Shown here: positions 42,773-53,300 of the stretch, in pieces
How the letters are laid out: each line of letters opens with the position of its first letter
How positions within the stretch are numbered: the stretch's first letter is position 1
Origin: an uncultured Clostridia bacterium
GTDB lineage: Bacteria > Bacillota > Clostridia > Christensenellales > Pumilibacteraceae
Assembly: GCA_947089425.1 (NCBI GenBank)
Contig: CAMUKG010000006.1
Coordinates: 62,001 to 126,000 of the forward strand
Length of the DNA: 64,000 nucleotides
Reading direction: 5' to 3'
Program-made: the position numbers and the translations under genes
Notes under the pieces: model-generated
Told to the model about the DNA's origin: nothing
Seen by the model: the letters and a program-made list of their open reading frames with translations, nothing else
The model's database searches: none

Positions 42773-44211
42773 TGCAGATATTGAGCGCGTCCCGAATAGG
42801 CGACGCTTTCGAAAAAGTTTGGAACGTCTTAACCGGCAAAGCGGCTTTGTTGACCTATGCGGCAATCGCGTTTGTGCTCGTTGTGTTTTTGGTTGTGCGA
42901 ATAATATATGTGGAGCACCGCCGCGCGAAAGAAATAGCGTATCGCGCATCCTCCGAAAACATTGCGACTCGCGACGAAACCGTGAAAGCCGTGCGCGACA
43001 CGATAGCCGACACTATGAGTGCCAATCCCGGTATTATCGTGACGAACGGCGGCGGGGGATTTATTCCAACTAAGGGCACGGCTAAAAATAAGTCGGACGT
43101 AATTTCTTCCAGCGAGACCGACACAAACGGTTCGCGATTTTACATGCTGACGGAGATAGACAAAGAGTACGAGCGCTACAAGCGCCCCGCATACAACGAC
43201 GAAATAGGGCTGAAAGAAGTGTGCGAGGAGTTCCGCAACTTCTCGGCGGGCAAACTCAAACTGTATTACGACATAGCGGACATACGGCGGTTCATAGGCG
43301 CGCTCGCCGTAACAAAACTAATAATTTTGCAGGGAATGTCGGGCACCGGCAAAACGTCGCTCGCATACGCTTTCGGCGAATTCTTAGACAACAAAACGGT
43401 GGTAGTGCCCATTCAACCGATGTGGAAAGAGCGCACCGACCTCGTGGGGTATTACAACGAGTTCACTCGCAGATTCAACGAAACGACACTGTTATACAAA
43501 ATGTACGAGGCGAACTGCAACGAAGAAATATACGTCACCGTGCTCGACGAAATGAACATAGCGCGCGTGGAATACTACTTTGCCGAATTCCTGTCGCTCC
43601 TCGAAATTCCCAATCCCGACGGACGCAATTTGGACGTGGTGGCGGATAAGTGGGACGACGACCCGAAATTACTGCAACACAACGGCAAACTCCGACTGCC
43701 CACCAACATGTGGTTTGTGGGCACGGCGAACAACGACGATTCCACGTTTTCGATATCCGACAAAGTATACGACCGCGCAATGGTGTTGAACTTGGATAAA
43801 AAGGCGGTTCCGTTCGAAGCTCCCGACGCGCATGGCATAAAACTGTCGTCGACTCATCTCGAAAAGCTGTTCGAGAGGGCGCAGCGGGAATACGACCTGT
43901 CCGACCGCAACATGCGGCGAATAAAGAAGCTTGACGAGTACATGATACAGACGTTCCACATAACGTTCGGCAATCGAATAATGAAGCAAATACGCGCGTA
44001 CGTTCCCGTGCTTGTGGCGTGCGGCGGCACGGAGTTGGAAGCGCTAGACGATATACTTTCGCGCAAGGTGTTTAGAAAGTTGGAGTCGAAGAACCCTGTG
44101 TATGTAAAGCAAATGGCGGACGGAGTGTGCGGCTACTTAGACGAGTTGTTCGGCGAGGACAAAATGCCGTTGTGCAAAGAGGCGATACGGCTGATAGAGC
44201 AGAACGTGTAA
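42772..44211 (+). CDS. Membrane-anchored McrB-like AAA+ ATPase, copy 1
   Basis: The 479-residue protein has one N-terminal helix (about residues 24-45), a linker with Gly-rich and Ser-rich parts, and a C-terminal AAA+ domain. Walker A is GMSGTGKTS (Lys194) and Walker B is VTVLDEMN (Asp259-Glu260), followed by ARVEYYFAEFLSLLE. The sensor stretch is FVGTANNDDST. This pattern is that of McrB/dynein-related AAA proteins, including an NxxD at 320-323 as in McrB's GTP-specific MNxxD. The basic residues after the helix place the ATPase in the cytosol. The start overlaps the previous stop. From 43107 on it is identical at the DNA level to the second copy, with CTG-rich leucine codons unlike its neighbours. 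Confidence 0.88.
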   Translation: MQILSASRIGDAFEKVWNVLTGKAALLTYAAIAFVLVVFLVVRIIYVEHRRAKEIAYRASSENIATRDETVKAVRDTIADTMSANPGIIVTNGGGGFIPTKGTAKNKSDVISSSETDTNGSRFYMLTEIDKEYERYKRPAYNDEIGLKEVCEEFRNFSAGKLKLYYDIADIRRFIGALAVTKLIILQGMSGTGKTSLAYAFGEFLDNKTVVVPIQPMWKERTDLVGYYNEFTRRFNETTLLYKMYEANCNEEIYVTVLDEMNIARVEYYFAEFLSLLEIPNPDGRNLDVVADKWDDDPKLLQHNGKLRLPTNMWFVGTANNDDSTFSISDKVYDRAMVLNLDKKAVPFEAPDAHGIKLSSTHLEKLFERAQREYDLSDRNMRRIKKLDEYMIQTFHITFGNRIMKQIRAYVPVLVACGGTELEALDDILSRKVFRKLESKNPVYVKQMADGVCGYLDELFGEDKMPLCKEAIRLIEQNV

Positions 44212-44269
44212 GGGCGACGAGGCGGTGAGAGACCTACCGCCCGCAACTACTTCATGAGGTACGAGAATG
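43107..44269 (+). repeat. 1,163-bp direct repeat, copy 1
   Basis: This segment covers the last 368 or so codons of the first AAA gene, its stop, the 55-base spacer and the start codon of the coiled-coil gene. It is identical, as far as I can read base by base, to 46578-47740 (offset 3,471). Identity begins inside the linker at TTCCAGCGAGACC and ends at the ATG. The spacer contains a GGCGGT/ACCGCC hairpin and the ribosome site ATGAGGTACGAG. Confidence 0.95.
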
Positions 44270-46129
44270 AGTCATTTAGACGTTTACTATCGAGCGTTTA
44301 AGGAGCTTAGAAAAGAAACCTTAGACGAAGCGTCGTGCGTGCGTAAGCGCAAAGCTATTGCGCAGGCGAATACCGACGCGGATAAGCTCGAAGCAACCAA
44401 ATATCTTGTTTCCATCCAAGACGACTGGATTTCAGCCATCGAGGAAGGCTTGACTTTTGTCGAAAAAGCAGTTGCGGAAGAGCGTCAGTTCATTCGTTCC
44501 GACGGCGAAGTGGTGCCCATAGAAAAAGTTAAGAAAATTTCCAAAGACTCGGTGGAGCACCTCGCAAAGCACAGCGATATGATTACTCGCTTGCCCGAAG
44601 AGGGCGCCGACGTTGTGCCCGATAAGCTTTACATGGTTGAAAAATTGAGCGATTACGCCGTGTATGAAAACAGATTTTTATACATGATGCTTTGCTACAT
44701 AAGCGACTTTATAAATTTCAGACTCGAAAAAATAGAGGCGCTACGGCATACTTACGTTGGGAACATGCACGTTCAAAAAGAAGTGGTGACGAAAAAACGC
44801 AAGCTTTTGGTGCAGTCTACGGTGGTGGAGAGCAGAGCGGACAACCGCTATCCCGTAGCCGACGAAAAAACCGAACAACTCATTAAGCGAATAAAAGACT
44901 GCCAAAGCATAGTGAATTCTTTGCTCGGTACCGACCTAATGATGCAAGTCGCTAAGTCGCCCATGTTGAAGCCGCCCATTGTGAAAACCAACGTTCTGAA
45001 AATGAACAACAATTTCAAAAAGGCGCTTGCTCTTTACGACTATATTGCGTCGTATAAAGGCGCGGGCTACACCTATGAAGAGGTGCGCTATAATTTAGCT
45101 CCGTTTAGCGAGCAAATAGCAGACGAAGTGGCGGAAGCGCTTTCGCTTACGTCGTTTCTCGCGTATAAGTTCGGCAACGGAATAAACGACGTTTTGGAAC
45201 GCGAGTATAAAAAGGAAGAGCGACGGCGCAAAGACTTAGAGGCGGCGAAGCTCGAAGAGCGTTTGAAGAGGCTTAAAAAGAGAGCAAGCGAATCGAACAA
45301 GACGCTTGAAGAATATATGCTCGCCCTCGAAGAGCGCAACCGAATGCTCGAAAAAGACAGCGAGGAGTTGCAAACCGTAAGGCAGGAAATGGACGCGCTC
45401 ACTTTGAAAATAGACGCGCTAAACGAAGAAAAGGCAGAACTTAACCGCAGAATAAACGAACTAAAAGAGGTAATCGAGCAAAAAGAACTCGAACTCGCCG
45501 CTCTAAATCAAAAGTATATCGAAGATATGTCGGCGGCAAAGAGGGAATACGAGCGCGAAAAGTCTGAACTCATGCAGGCGCATACCAACCGCGTGGAAGA
45601 ACTCAACGCGTTGCACGCCGACGAAATCGCCGCATTAAATTCGGCGTTTGCAAGCGAGCTTCAAGAAAAGATAAGCGAGCACGAAAACATAGAGTCGTCG
45701 CTCAAAGCGGAACTCGACGAATTGCGCTCGGAGTGGAATCTTACAAAGAATAAATACGAGCAAGGTATTGCCGACGTTGAGGCGCGCGCGGCTGTGTTCG
45801 ACGGTGAGCAACAAAAACTTACCGATAAATACGAGGCGAAATTGCGAGAGCTCGAAAAAACTTACGCCGAAGAATTCAACGCGCGCGACCGCGAGAACCT
45901 TTATATTCGCACCGAGCTCGACGGTTTGAGAATGAAAAACGGCGACATGAAGCCGAGCACCGACTATACTTCGCGCGAGCGTTTTGTGGAACTCGAAGCC
46001 GAGTTCGAGGCTTTTAAACAGTTTTTCAAAGGTCAATGGAAGCTTACCAAAAAGGCTATTAAAAAAGAAGTGTACGGCAATAAAAACGCCGCTACCGAAA
46101 ACGAAACCGCCGTTGGAGACGGCAACTGA
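44267..46129 (+). CDS. Coiled-coil protein, possible McrC/DUF2357-like partner
   Basis: The 620-residue soluble protein has a helical N-terminal domain (about 1-300) and a long coiled coil (about 300-560). A short basic C-terminal part (FKGQWKLTKKAIKKEVYG) may touch membrane or nucleic acid. The N-terminal domain contains a VYENRFLYMMLCYISDFI segment (residues 132-149). This recalls the ENRF signature of the DUF2357 region in McrC-type partners of McrB ATPases. No PD-(D/E)XK nuclease motif is evident; the coiled coil takes its place. It lies between the two AAA genes, which share an identical ATPase half, so it is the natural adaptor. The family assignment is tentative. Confidence 0.6.
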   Translation: MSHLDVYYRAFKELRKETLDEASCVRKRKAIAQANTDADKLEATKYLVSIQDDWISAIEEGLTFVEKAVAEERQFIRSDGEVVPIEKVKKISKDSVEHLAKHSDMITRLPEEGADVVPDKLYMVEKLSDYAVYENRFLYMMLCYISDFINFRLEKIEALRHTYVGNMHVQKEVVTKKRKLLVQSTVVESRADNRYPVADEKTEQLIKRIKDCQSIVNSLLGTDLMMQVAKSPMLKPPIVKTNVLKMNNNFKKALALYDYIASYKGAGYTYEEVRYNLAPFSEQIADEVAEALSLTSFLAYKFGNGINDVLEREYKKEERRRKDLEAAKLEERLKRLKKRASESNKTLEEYMLALEERNRMLEKDSEELQTVRQEMDALTLKIDALNEEKAELNRRINELKEVIEQKELELAALNQKYIEDMSAAKREYEREKSELMQAHTNRVEELNALHADEIAALNSAFASELQEKISEHENIESSLKAELDELRSEWNLTKNKYEQGIADVEARAAVFDGEQQKLTDKYEAKLRELEKTYAEEFNARDRENLYIRTELDGLRMKNGDMKPSTDYTSRERFVELEAEFEAFKQFFKGQWKLTKKAIKKEVYGNKNAATENETAVGDGN

Positions 46130-46137
46130 ACGACGCA

Positions 46138-47682
46138 ATGAAACAAGCGAAAGGAACCAAAAATTTAATAACGAAAATTTTGATTGCGATTGTATTCGTA
46201 ACCGTTCTTTTCGCGCTCATTTTTTTCGCGCTTATTAAGCAATACGATAAATACGGCAATAAGAATTTCGAGCTATTTCGCTCCGACATAAAATATTTTG
46301 TGGTAGGGTTTGCGTTGCTTCTGATTATTATGCTGTTCTTTTTCGTGTGCATGGCATACACCGCGAGCAACGGCACTGCTCTTGCAACGCCCGAATATTT
46401 CGAAGTCGATTTCGAAAAAGACGAGAAAGAAAAAGAGAAACTCAAAAGCGTTGAGGCGAGCGACAGAGTGGAAAGCGCTCTCGCGTCTGTTAAGTCGGAC
46501 GCCGTGCGGCTCGACGGAGAAGGACGGCATACTGCCGATTCAACTGCGAAAAAAAGCGCGGGCGTTCCAGCAAAAGATTCCAGCGAGACCGACACAAACG
46601 GTTCGCGATTTTACATGCTGACGGAGATAGACAAAGAGTACGAGCGCTACAAGCGCCCCGCATACAACGACGAAATAGGGCTGAAAGAAGTGTGCGAGGA
46701 GTTCCGCAACTTCTCGGCGGGCAAACTCAAACTGTATTACGACATAGCGGACATACGGCGGTTCATAGGCGCGCTCGCCGTAACAAAACTAATAATTTTG
46801 CAGGGAATGTCGGGCACCGGCAAAACGTCGCTCGCATACGCTTTCGGCGAATTCTTAGACAACAAAACGGTGGTAGTGCCCATTCAACCGATGTGGAAAG
46901 AGCGCACCGACCTCGTGGGGTATTACAACGAGTTCACTCGCAGATTCAACGAAACGACACTGTTATACAAAATGTACGAGGCGAACTGCAACGAAGAAAT
47001 ATACGTCACCGTGCTCGACGAAATGAACATAGCGCGCGTGGAATACTACTTTGCCGAATTCCTGTCGCTCCTCGAAATTCCCAATCCCGACGGACGCAAT
47101 TTGGACGTGGTGGCGGATAAGTGGGACGACGACCCGAAATTACTGCAACACAACGGCAAACTCCGACTGCCCACCAACATGTGGTTTGTGGGCACGGCGA
47201 ACAACGACGATTCCACGTTTTCGATATCCGACAAAGTATACGACCGCGCAATGGTGTTGAACTTGGATAAAAAGGCGGTTCCGTTCGAAGCTCCCGACGC
47301 GCATGGCATAAAACTGTCGTCGACTCATCTCGAAAAGCTGTTCGAGAGGGCGCAGCGGGAATACGACCTGTCCGACCGCAACATGCGGCGAATAAAGAAG
47401 CTTGACGAGTACATGATACAGACGTTCCACATAACGTTCGGCAATCGAATAATGAAGCAAATACGCGCGTACGTTCCCGTGCTTGTGGCGTGCGGCGGCA
47501 CGGAGTTGGAAGCGCTAGACGATATACTTTCGCGCAAGGTGTTTAGAAAGTTGGAGTCGAAGAACCCTGTGTATGTAAAGCAAATGGCGGACGGAGTGTG
47601 CGGCTACTTAGACGAGTTGTTCGGCGAGGACAAAATGCCGTTGTGCAAAGAGGCGATACGGCTGATAGAGCAGAACGTGTAA
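46138..47682 (+). CDS. Membrane-anchored McrB-like AAA+ ATPase, copy 2
   Basis: The 514-residue paralogue of the gene at 42772 has an unrelated N-terminus: two membrane helices (about residues 11-33 and 52-75) and an acidic/lysine-rich linker. From residue 147 on, the AAA+ domain is identical to copy 1. Walker A starts at Gly223, the Walker B acids are Asp294-Glu295, and the NNDD sensor is present. Two ATPases with one catalytic half but different membrane anchors could form mixed hexameric rings or serve two membrane partners; this is inference. It starts eight bases after the coiled-coil gene. Confidence 0.88.
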   Translation: MKQAKGTKNLITKILIAIVFVTVLFALIFFALIKQYDKYGNKNFELFRSDIKYFVVGFALLLIIMLFFFVCMAYTASNGTALATPEYFEVDFEKDEKEKEKLKSVEASDRVESALASVKSDAVRLDGEGRHTADSTAKKSAGVPAKDSSETDTNGSRFYMLTEIDKEYERYKRPAYNDEIGLKEVCEEFRNFSAGKLKLYYDIADIRRFIGALAVTKLIILQGMSGTGKTSLAYAFGEFLDNKTVVVPIQPMWKERTDLVGYYNEFTRRFNETTLLYKMYEANCNEEIYVTVLDEMNIARVEYYFAEFLSLLEIPNPDGRNLDVVADKWDDDPKLLQHNGKLRLPTNMWFVGTANNDDSTFSISDKVYDRAMVLNLDKKAVPFEAPDAHGIKLSSTHLEKLFERAQREYDLSDRNMRRIKKLDEYMIQTFHITFGNRIMKQIRAYVPVLVACGGTELEALDDILSRKVFRKLESKNPVYVKQMADGVCGYLDELFGEDKMPLCKEAIRLIEQNV

Positions 47683-47740
47683 GGGCGACGAGGCGGTGAG
47701 AGACCTACCGCCCGCAACTACTTCATGAGGTACGAGAATG
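46578..47740 (+). repeat. 1,163-bp direct repeat, copy 2
   Basis: This is the second copy of the segment at 43107-44269, again ending exactly at the ATG of the following gene, here the first MBG-repeat protein. Only the flanks differ. Recombination between copies would remove 3,471 bp carrying the coiled-coil gene and the second anchor. Confidence 0.95.
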
Positions 47741-50257
47741 TCGAAATTCAAAACTTCAATCTTAATATTCGGATGCTTGATGCTGTGCGTTGCCGCCGCA
47801 TTGCTAACTTTTGTTTCGCTCTCGGCTACGGGGTTAATCGAGACCGACCCTATTGAAATAACTCTCATAGTGAGCGACGAATCAAAAGAATACGACGGCA
47901 CGCCGCTCTCGGCGCAAAGTTACGAATTTAAAGAGGGCGACGAGCTAATGAAAGGACATACGGCGGAAGTTACTTTCACAGGCTCGCAAACCGAATTCGG
48001 AACGAGCAAAGCGGGACTAAACGTAAAAATTACCGACGAAGACGGCATAGACGTGACTAAAAAATATGCGATAAAAGTCGAGCCGGGAATACTCACGGTG
48101 TACCTGCGAAGCATAACCGTAGTGCAAGAACATGTTGAAAAAGAATACGACGGCAACATGCAGTATGCCGACGAATACAATATCGCGTCGGGCGCGCTGT
48201 GTTCGGGGCATAAGCTGCTTTTGCCCGAAAACAAAACGGGCAGAATAAACGTGGGCACCACTCCCGGCGACGAAACTCCGCCGATTATTGTCGATGCGGC
48301 GGGCGCCGATGTGAGCGCGAACTACCGCATTGCTTACACTCCTGGAAGCGTAACGGTTTTAAGACGTGAAATTACCGTAATACCGCTTTCGGACAGCAAG
48401 AGTTACGACGGAGTTCCGCTCGTGGCGGATAAATACACTATAAGCGCGGGCTCTCTTGTGGAGGGGCATAAGCTCGAAGTCAAGTTTGCGGCAAAAAACG
48501 GCGGCGATGCGAGCATAACCGACGCGGGAGAGTTAGAGTTCGTTATATCGGGATTTTCGGTAACGAGCAGCGGGCAAGACGCGAGCGTTAACTACGCAAT
48601 TACGGGCGCCGCCGCGAGCGCAAAGCTGACCGTAGCGAAAAGTCCTCTTAAAATTGTGGGAAAAGACGGCGAGGGAAAATATAACGGCGAACCGCAAAAA
48701 TTGCTCGACTCTAATCCGTTGAGCACCGAAGGGCTTGCTCGCACCGATAAAATCGCGTTAAATTATTCGGAGTTTACCGACGTAGGGCAGTTTGAAAATA
48801 CGTTTACTTATGTCGTGACGCGCGACGGCGAGAACGTTTCGGGAAACTATACCGTTGAGGCGGAATTCGGAACGTATACAATGCGCAAGGGCGAAAAGGT
48901 TGTTACTTTAAAGCCGTGCACCATAGTTTATAAAACGGAATTCCCCGCGCTCGACACGGTTGCGAGCTATGACGGAAGCATAGACGACTTGCGCCTTTTG
49001 CTTCCCGACGGAATTTATACGGCTGACGCTCTCGGTTCGGCTAAGAATTTTGCAAGCGTGGGAACTTATAGCTATTCGGTGGAATGGGCGTTTACGGCGA
49101 GCGAAACGCTAACCGAAAGCTATGATTTGGTCGTGCGGGATGCGAACGTTACCGTTGTGCAAAAGACCGTGCAAATAAGTCTTATAAACGAAAGCAGGGA
49201 ATATAGCGCCGACGCGAACTACGGCACGCTCGGCGGAATACAAGATTCGAGCGATACTTCGGTTAACGACTACATAGAGATGTATGTTCCCGAAATCAAA
49301 AACGTAGGAACATATACATATTCGGCAGGGTGGGAACACGACGCGCCGAGCGAAGTTTTCGTTAACTATTATTTGAGCGCGGGAATAGGAAGCATTATTA
49401 TTGAACCGAAAAAACTGAGCGTGGAATTATATCCGATTGTAGATGATTATACTCTTGATTATACGCGCAACCCCATAACGATTACAACCGAATATTTATT
49501 TAAGCCGACCGAAGAAGGGGTCGTTTTTATCGAACTACCCGAAGAGTTGAGTTATGCCGACTTCGAAGCGAGTTCGCCCGTTATAAACGGAGCGGGTCTG
49601 TTCAATTATTCGGTCAGATACGTAGGTAGCTCTAATTATGCAGTCGAAATCGGCGGAGAGCATTACATTTTGATAAATAAAGGGAGCATTATGGCGAGCT
49701 ACACCGGCAACATGTCAAAAGTTTACGATGGCAGACCGTTTGAAATCGACGTTTCGAAAATTTCTTTCGGCGAGGGGACTTTCGATTTGTTTGCGCGCTC
49801 TGCGGTGATTACAAGCGGCGAACTTATAAATGCGAAGAAAGATGGCACTGTGAACAGCGTGAGCTTTAAAGCTACTGTTTGCGACGACGTTTCGGGAAAA
49901 GACGTTACCGAAAATTACGATATAACGTATGAAAATTTTGAACTCAAAATAGAAAGACGCAAATTGCTTGTAACCGTAGGAAATCTGTATCTTGACGATG
50001 GAACCGATGTTGATAAATATATTGAAGAATATTTTTATAATACCGAAGATGGCAAGAACCTAATTAAAATTGACGGTAAAGCCGAAACGGACAATATAAA
50101 TTGGCGAAGCTTGGGCGTATCTTACGAGCCGAGTTCCGACATTTTGGAAATGAGTCCGCCACAGATATTGAATGCGGAAGAAAACGACGTTTCGGACAAC
50201 TACGACATTATAATGTCGCCGGGCAAAGTTATATGGAGGCAAAATCCCGCACCGTAG
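47738..50257 (+). CDS. MBG/YDG-repeat surface protein, 839 residues
   Basis: The N-terminal hydrophobic helix (about residues 8-30, after MSKFK) is a signal peptide or signal anchor. The rest is predicted extracytoplasmic and is made of about seven to eight Ig-like MBG/YDG repeats. Each has a KEYDGTPL- or SYDGVPL-like start, a GHKL or EGH turn, an NYxI strand and a GxLTV end strand. There is no LPxTG motif, SLH domain or choline-binding repeat, so attachment would be by the N-terminal helix if it is uncleaved. MBG domains occur in large bacterial adhesins. The start codon is the last three bases of the direct repeat. Confidence 0.8.
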   Translation: MSKFKTSILIFGCLMLCVAAALLTFVSLSATGLIETDPIEITLIVSDESKEYDGTPLSAQSYEFKEGDELMKGHTAEVTFTGSQTEFGTSKAGLNVKITDEDGIDVTKKYAIKVEPGILTVYLRSITVVQEHVEKEYDGNMQYADEYNIASGALCSGHKLLLPENKTGRINVGTTPGDETPPIIVDAAGADVSANYRIAYTPGSVTVLRREITVIPLSDSKSYDGVPLVADKYTISAGSLVEGHKLEVKFAAKNGGDASITDAGELEFVISGFSVTSSGQDASVNYAITGAAASAKLTVAKSPLKIVGKDGEGKYNGEPQKLLDSNPLSTEGLARTDKIALNYSEFTDVGQFENTFTYVVTRDGENVSGNYTVEAEFGTYTMRKGEKVVTLKPCTIVYKTEFPALDTVASYDGSIDDLRLLLPDGIYTADALGSAKNFASVGTYSYSVEWAFTASETLTESYDLVVRDANVTVVQKTVQISLINESREYSADANYGTLGGIQDSSDTSVNDYIEMYVPEIKNVGTYTYSAGWEHDAPSEVFVNYYLSAGIGSIIIEPKKLSVELYPIVDDYTLDYTRNPITITTEYLFKPTEEGVVFIELPEELSYADFEASSPVINGAGLFNYSVRYVGSSNYAVEIGGEHYILINKGSIMASYTGNMSKVYDGRPFEIDVSKISFGEGTFDLFARSAVITSGELINAKKDGTVNSVSFKATVCDDVSGKDVTENYDITYENFELKIERRKLLVTVGNLYLDDGTDVDKYIEEYFYNTEDGKNLIKIDGKAETDNINWRSLGVSYEPSSDILEMSPPQILNAEENDVSDNYDIIMSPGKVIWRQNPAP

Positions 50258-50302
50258 AGTGAATCGAGGGTAAAAAGATTTAGGTCACAAAAACGAGGAA
50301 AG

Positions 50303-53300
50303 ATGTTTAGTTACGACGCATACAAAAACAGAATATTGCGTATCGCGGCAATAAAACGCTTTATATTCAAATTTAAAGTGCCCATTATTGTCGTGTTTTC
50401 GCTTATAGTTGCGTCGCTGACTACATTTTTATGCGTTAAGGGCACATTTACTTCAAACGTTGCCGTAATAACCGAAAATATAATATACGGCGAAGAGTAC
50501 GAGCTCAAAGAGGCGAAAGCGCTTTTCGGGAAGGTGAGAGCCTACGAATATTGCGCCGACGGCGAGAATACTTGGAGCACTCGTAAGCCCACGCTTGCGG
50601 GAAAATATAGAGTGCGAGCGGTGACTCGCGGCGGCTTTGGTAATAAGCGCAGCGACGCGGTGGAATTCGAAATATTGCCGCGCCCCGTAACGTTTGCGAT
50701 ACTCGACGACGAAATCGTTTACGGCGCTCGACCCGCGCAAATAGAGCTTCCGCTCATTGGGTCTGATAAGGTTGCGGCGGATAAGCTAAGCTACGAATTC
50801 GACGGTTTCGAGAGCGAAAACACAGCCGTAGAAGTCAAGCTCGATTCGGTGCTTATCACCAACGCCGAAGAAACGAACGTTACGAATTGCTATTCTATTT
50901 CGTCGGCAAAAAAAGACGTTCGTCTGCTCGATAAGAACGTTACGCTTTCGGTCGCTCTTCCCGAATTTGTTTATAACGGAAAAGAGCAGCGGTTTATAAA
51001 CGCTGTTGATTCCGTTACTCAATCCGAGCTCGGAGCCGACAAAGCTGAGTTCGATACCATAATACGCGACGAAAACGGGAATATAATAACCGCACCGACA
51101 AACGCGGGGAAATATACTGTTGCAATCGTGCCCGAATCGTTGCAAATCATGCACGAAAACGCGAACGTTACGTCGCGCTATAATCTTTCGCAAAATTCGT
51201 TCGAACCGCATGAATTCGAAGTAAAAAAGCGTATTGTCACCGTTAAAACGCAAAGCGCCGAAAAGGAATACGACGGCGCCCCGCTCGTTTTGAAAAGCGG
51301 CGAGCTTGCCGAAAATCTTGCCGACGGTCACGCGCTCGCTTATGCCGCTTTGAGCGAAGTTTCTATTATAGATGCGGGCGAGACCGTTAACTCCTATGAG
51401 TTTAATGTGTTTGCGGGAGAAAACGACGTAACCGCGAATTACGAAATAAATTACAAATACGGCACTCTCACCGTTACGCCGCGAAAAATAGTTCTCACGG
51501 CGGCGAGCGAAACTTTCGAATACGACGGAGAAATAAAAACAAACTTGTTTGCCGCAAGCTCTGCGGGCGCAAACGGCGGCGCCGGCTTTATAAACGCGGG
51601 AGAATGCGCGCAAGTTACTAACTTCGGAAAACTTGTGGGAATTGCCGACGCGGGCACGGTTAGCAATTATTATGCGCCCGCCGATTACACCGTGTTTAAC
51701 GCCGACGGAAGCGTTAACGGAAATTACGAAATTACGGAAGTGATTGCGGGCACTCTCACCGTTACGCCGCGCAAAATAATTCTCACGGCGGCAAGCGAAA
51801 GTTTTGAATACAACGGCATAGCCAAAAGCAATTTATTCGCTGATTTGGCGGTGAGTTTAAACGGCGATATCGGCTTTATAAATGCGGGTGAATACGCTTA
51901 TGTAAGCTCGAGTAAATTTATAAAGATAACCGATGCGGGCACTGTACGCAACAATTATCTTCCCGCCGATTACACCGTGTTTAACGCCGACGGAAGCGTT
52001 AGCGGCAATTATGAAATCGTTGAAGTAATAGAAGGAACTCTCACGGTTACGCCCCGACGAATAACCCTTACTTCGGCAAGTGAAACGTTTGAATACGACG
52101 GCGAAAAACATTCGGCTATTGTCGCAGAATCTTCGAGTCATGAAAACGTTTACGGTGTGGGGTTAGTCGGTAATCACCGTGCCGAAGTTTATGATGCAAG
52201 CAAAATTATATATGTTCAAAACGTTGCCGACACCGCGCGGGGAAATAACGCGTATGCGGCGACCGATTACAAAATATATGACGGCGACGGCAATGACGTT
52301 TCGGGCAATTACAATGTGCTCAGCGTTACGTCGGGCACGCTCACCGTTAAGAAACACGAGTTCACCGTTTTCACTTCTTCGGCAACGAGAATGTACAACG
52401 GGGAAGCGCTTTTTAAACATGAATTTAGCGTTTACGATTCTATAATCGCCAAAACGGGCGATTCCGTCGCGCTTGACGAGACGCGAAGCGGGGAATTTGC
52501 CGAGCTCACTAAAAAGGGAACTATTAACAACGTGTTGTTCGTTAAGGTGTTAGGTCCCGACGGCTCGGATTGCGACAACTACGAAATCAAATATTCTTGC
52601 GGCACTCTTAACGTAACCGAACGTCCCGTTACCGTAAAGACGGGAAGCGGCTCTCACGTGTATTTCGGCTCCGAATTTTACGTTAAAAATTACGAACAAA
52701 TATCTGGCGAAGGGCTTGCAAGCGGCGACAGCGCCGTAGCAATCGATAGCACCGTTCGAAAAGTTTTGAACGCGACTTCACAAAGCGGAATAAACAACGA
52801 CACGCAGTTTGCGATTATCAATGCGGCGGGCGAATCTGTTACCGACAGTTATAAAATTACTTACGAGTACGGCAAACTTATTGTGAGTAAGCGTCCTATT
52901 GTAATCACTACGGGAACTATTGAAGATTACAGATATAACGGGCAACCGCAATCTTATACGCGCGAATACGGCGTATCGTCTCCGAGCGGAGTTACGGACG
53001 GCGGACTTTGCGCAAAACATTATTTGAAAACCGATGAGAACAATATAACTACTATAACGAACGTCGGCACGGTTGAAAACATAGTAAAATACTTTATTTT
53101 CGATGGTGCAGATAACGAAGTTACTGCAAATTATGAAATAGAGTATTTGAACGGAACTATCACCGTGCTTCCGTGCCAAATAACTCTTATATCCGACAGC
53201 GAGACTTTCGAGTATGACGGAGAAGAGCACAGCAATTTGCGCGCGTCGGAATGCCTAAGCAACGTTTATTTGAGCGGCTTTATAAACGAGGGCGAATACG

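Noticed and set aside
42772..47682. MoxR/VWA-type chaperone system
   Set aside because: No von Willebrand A domain protein is present, and the Walker B/sensor pattern (LDEMN...RVEYYF...NNDD) fits McrB-like rather than MoxR proteins.
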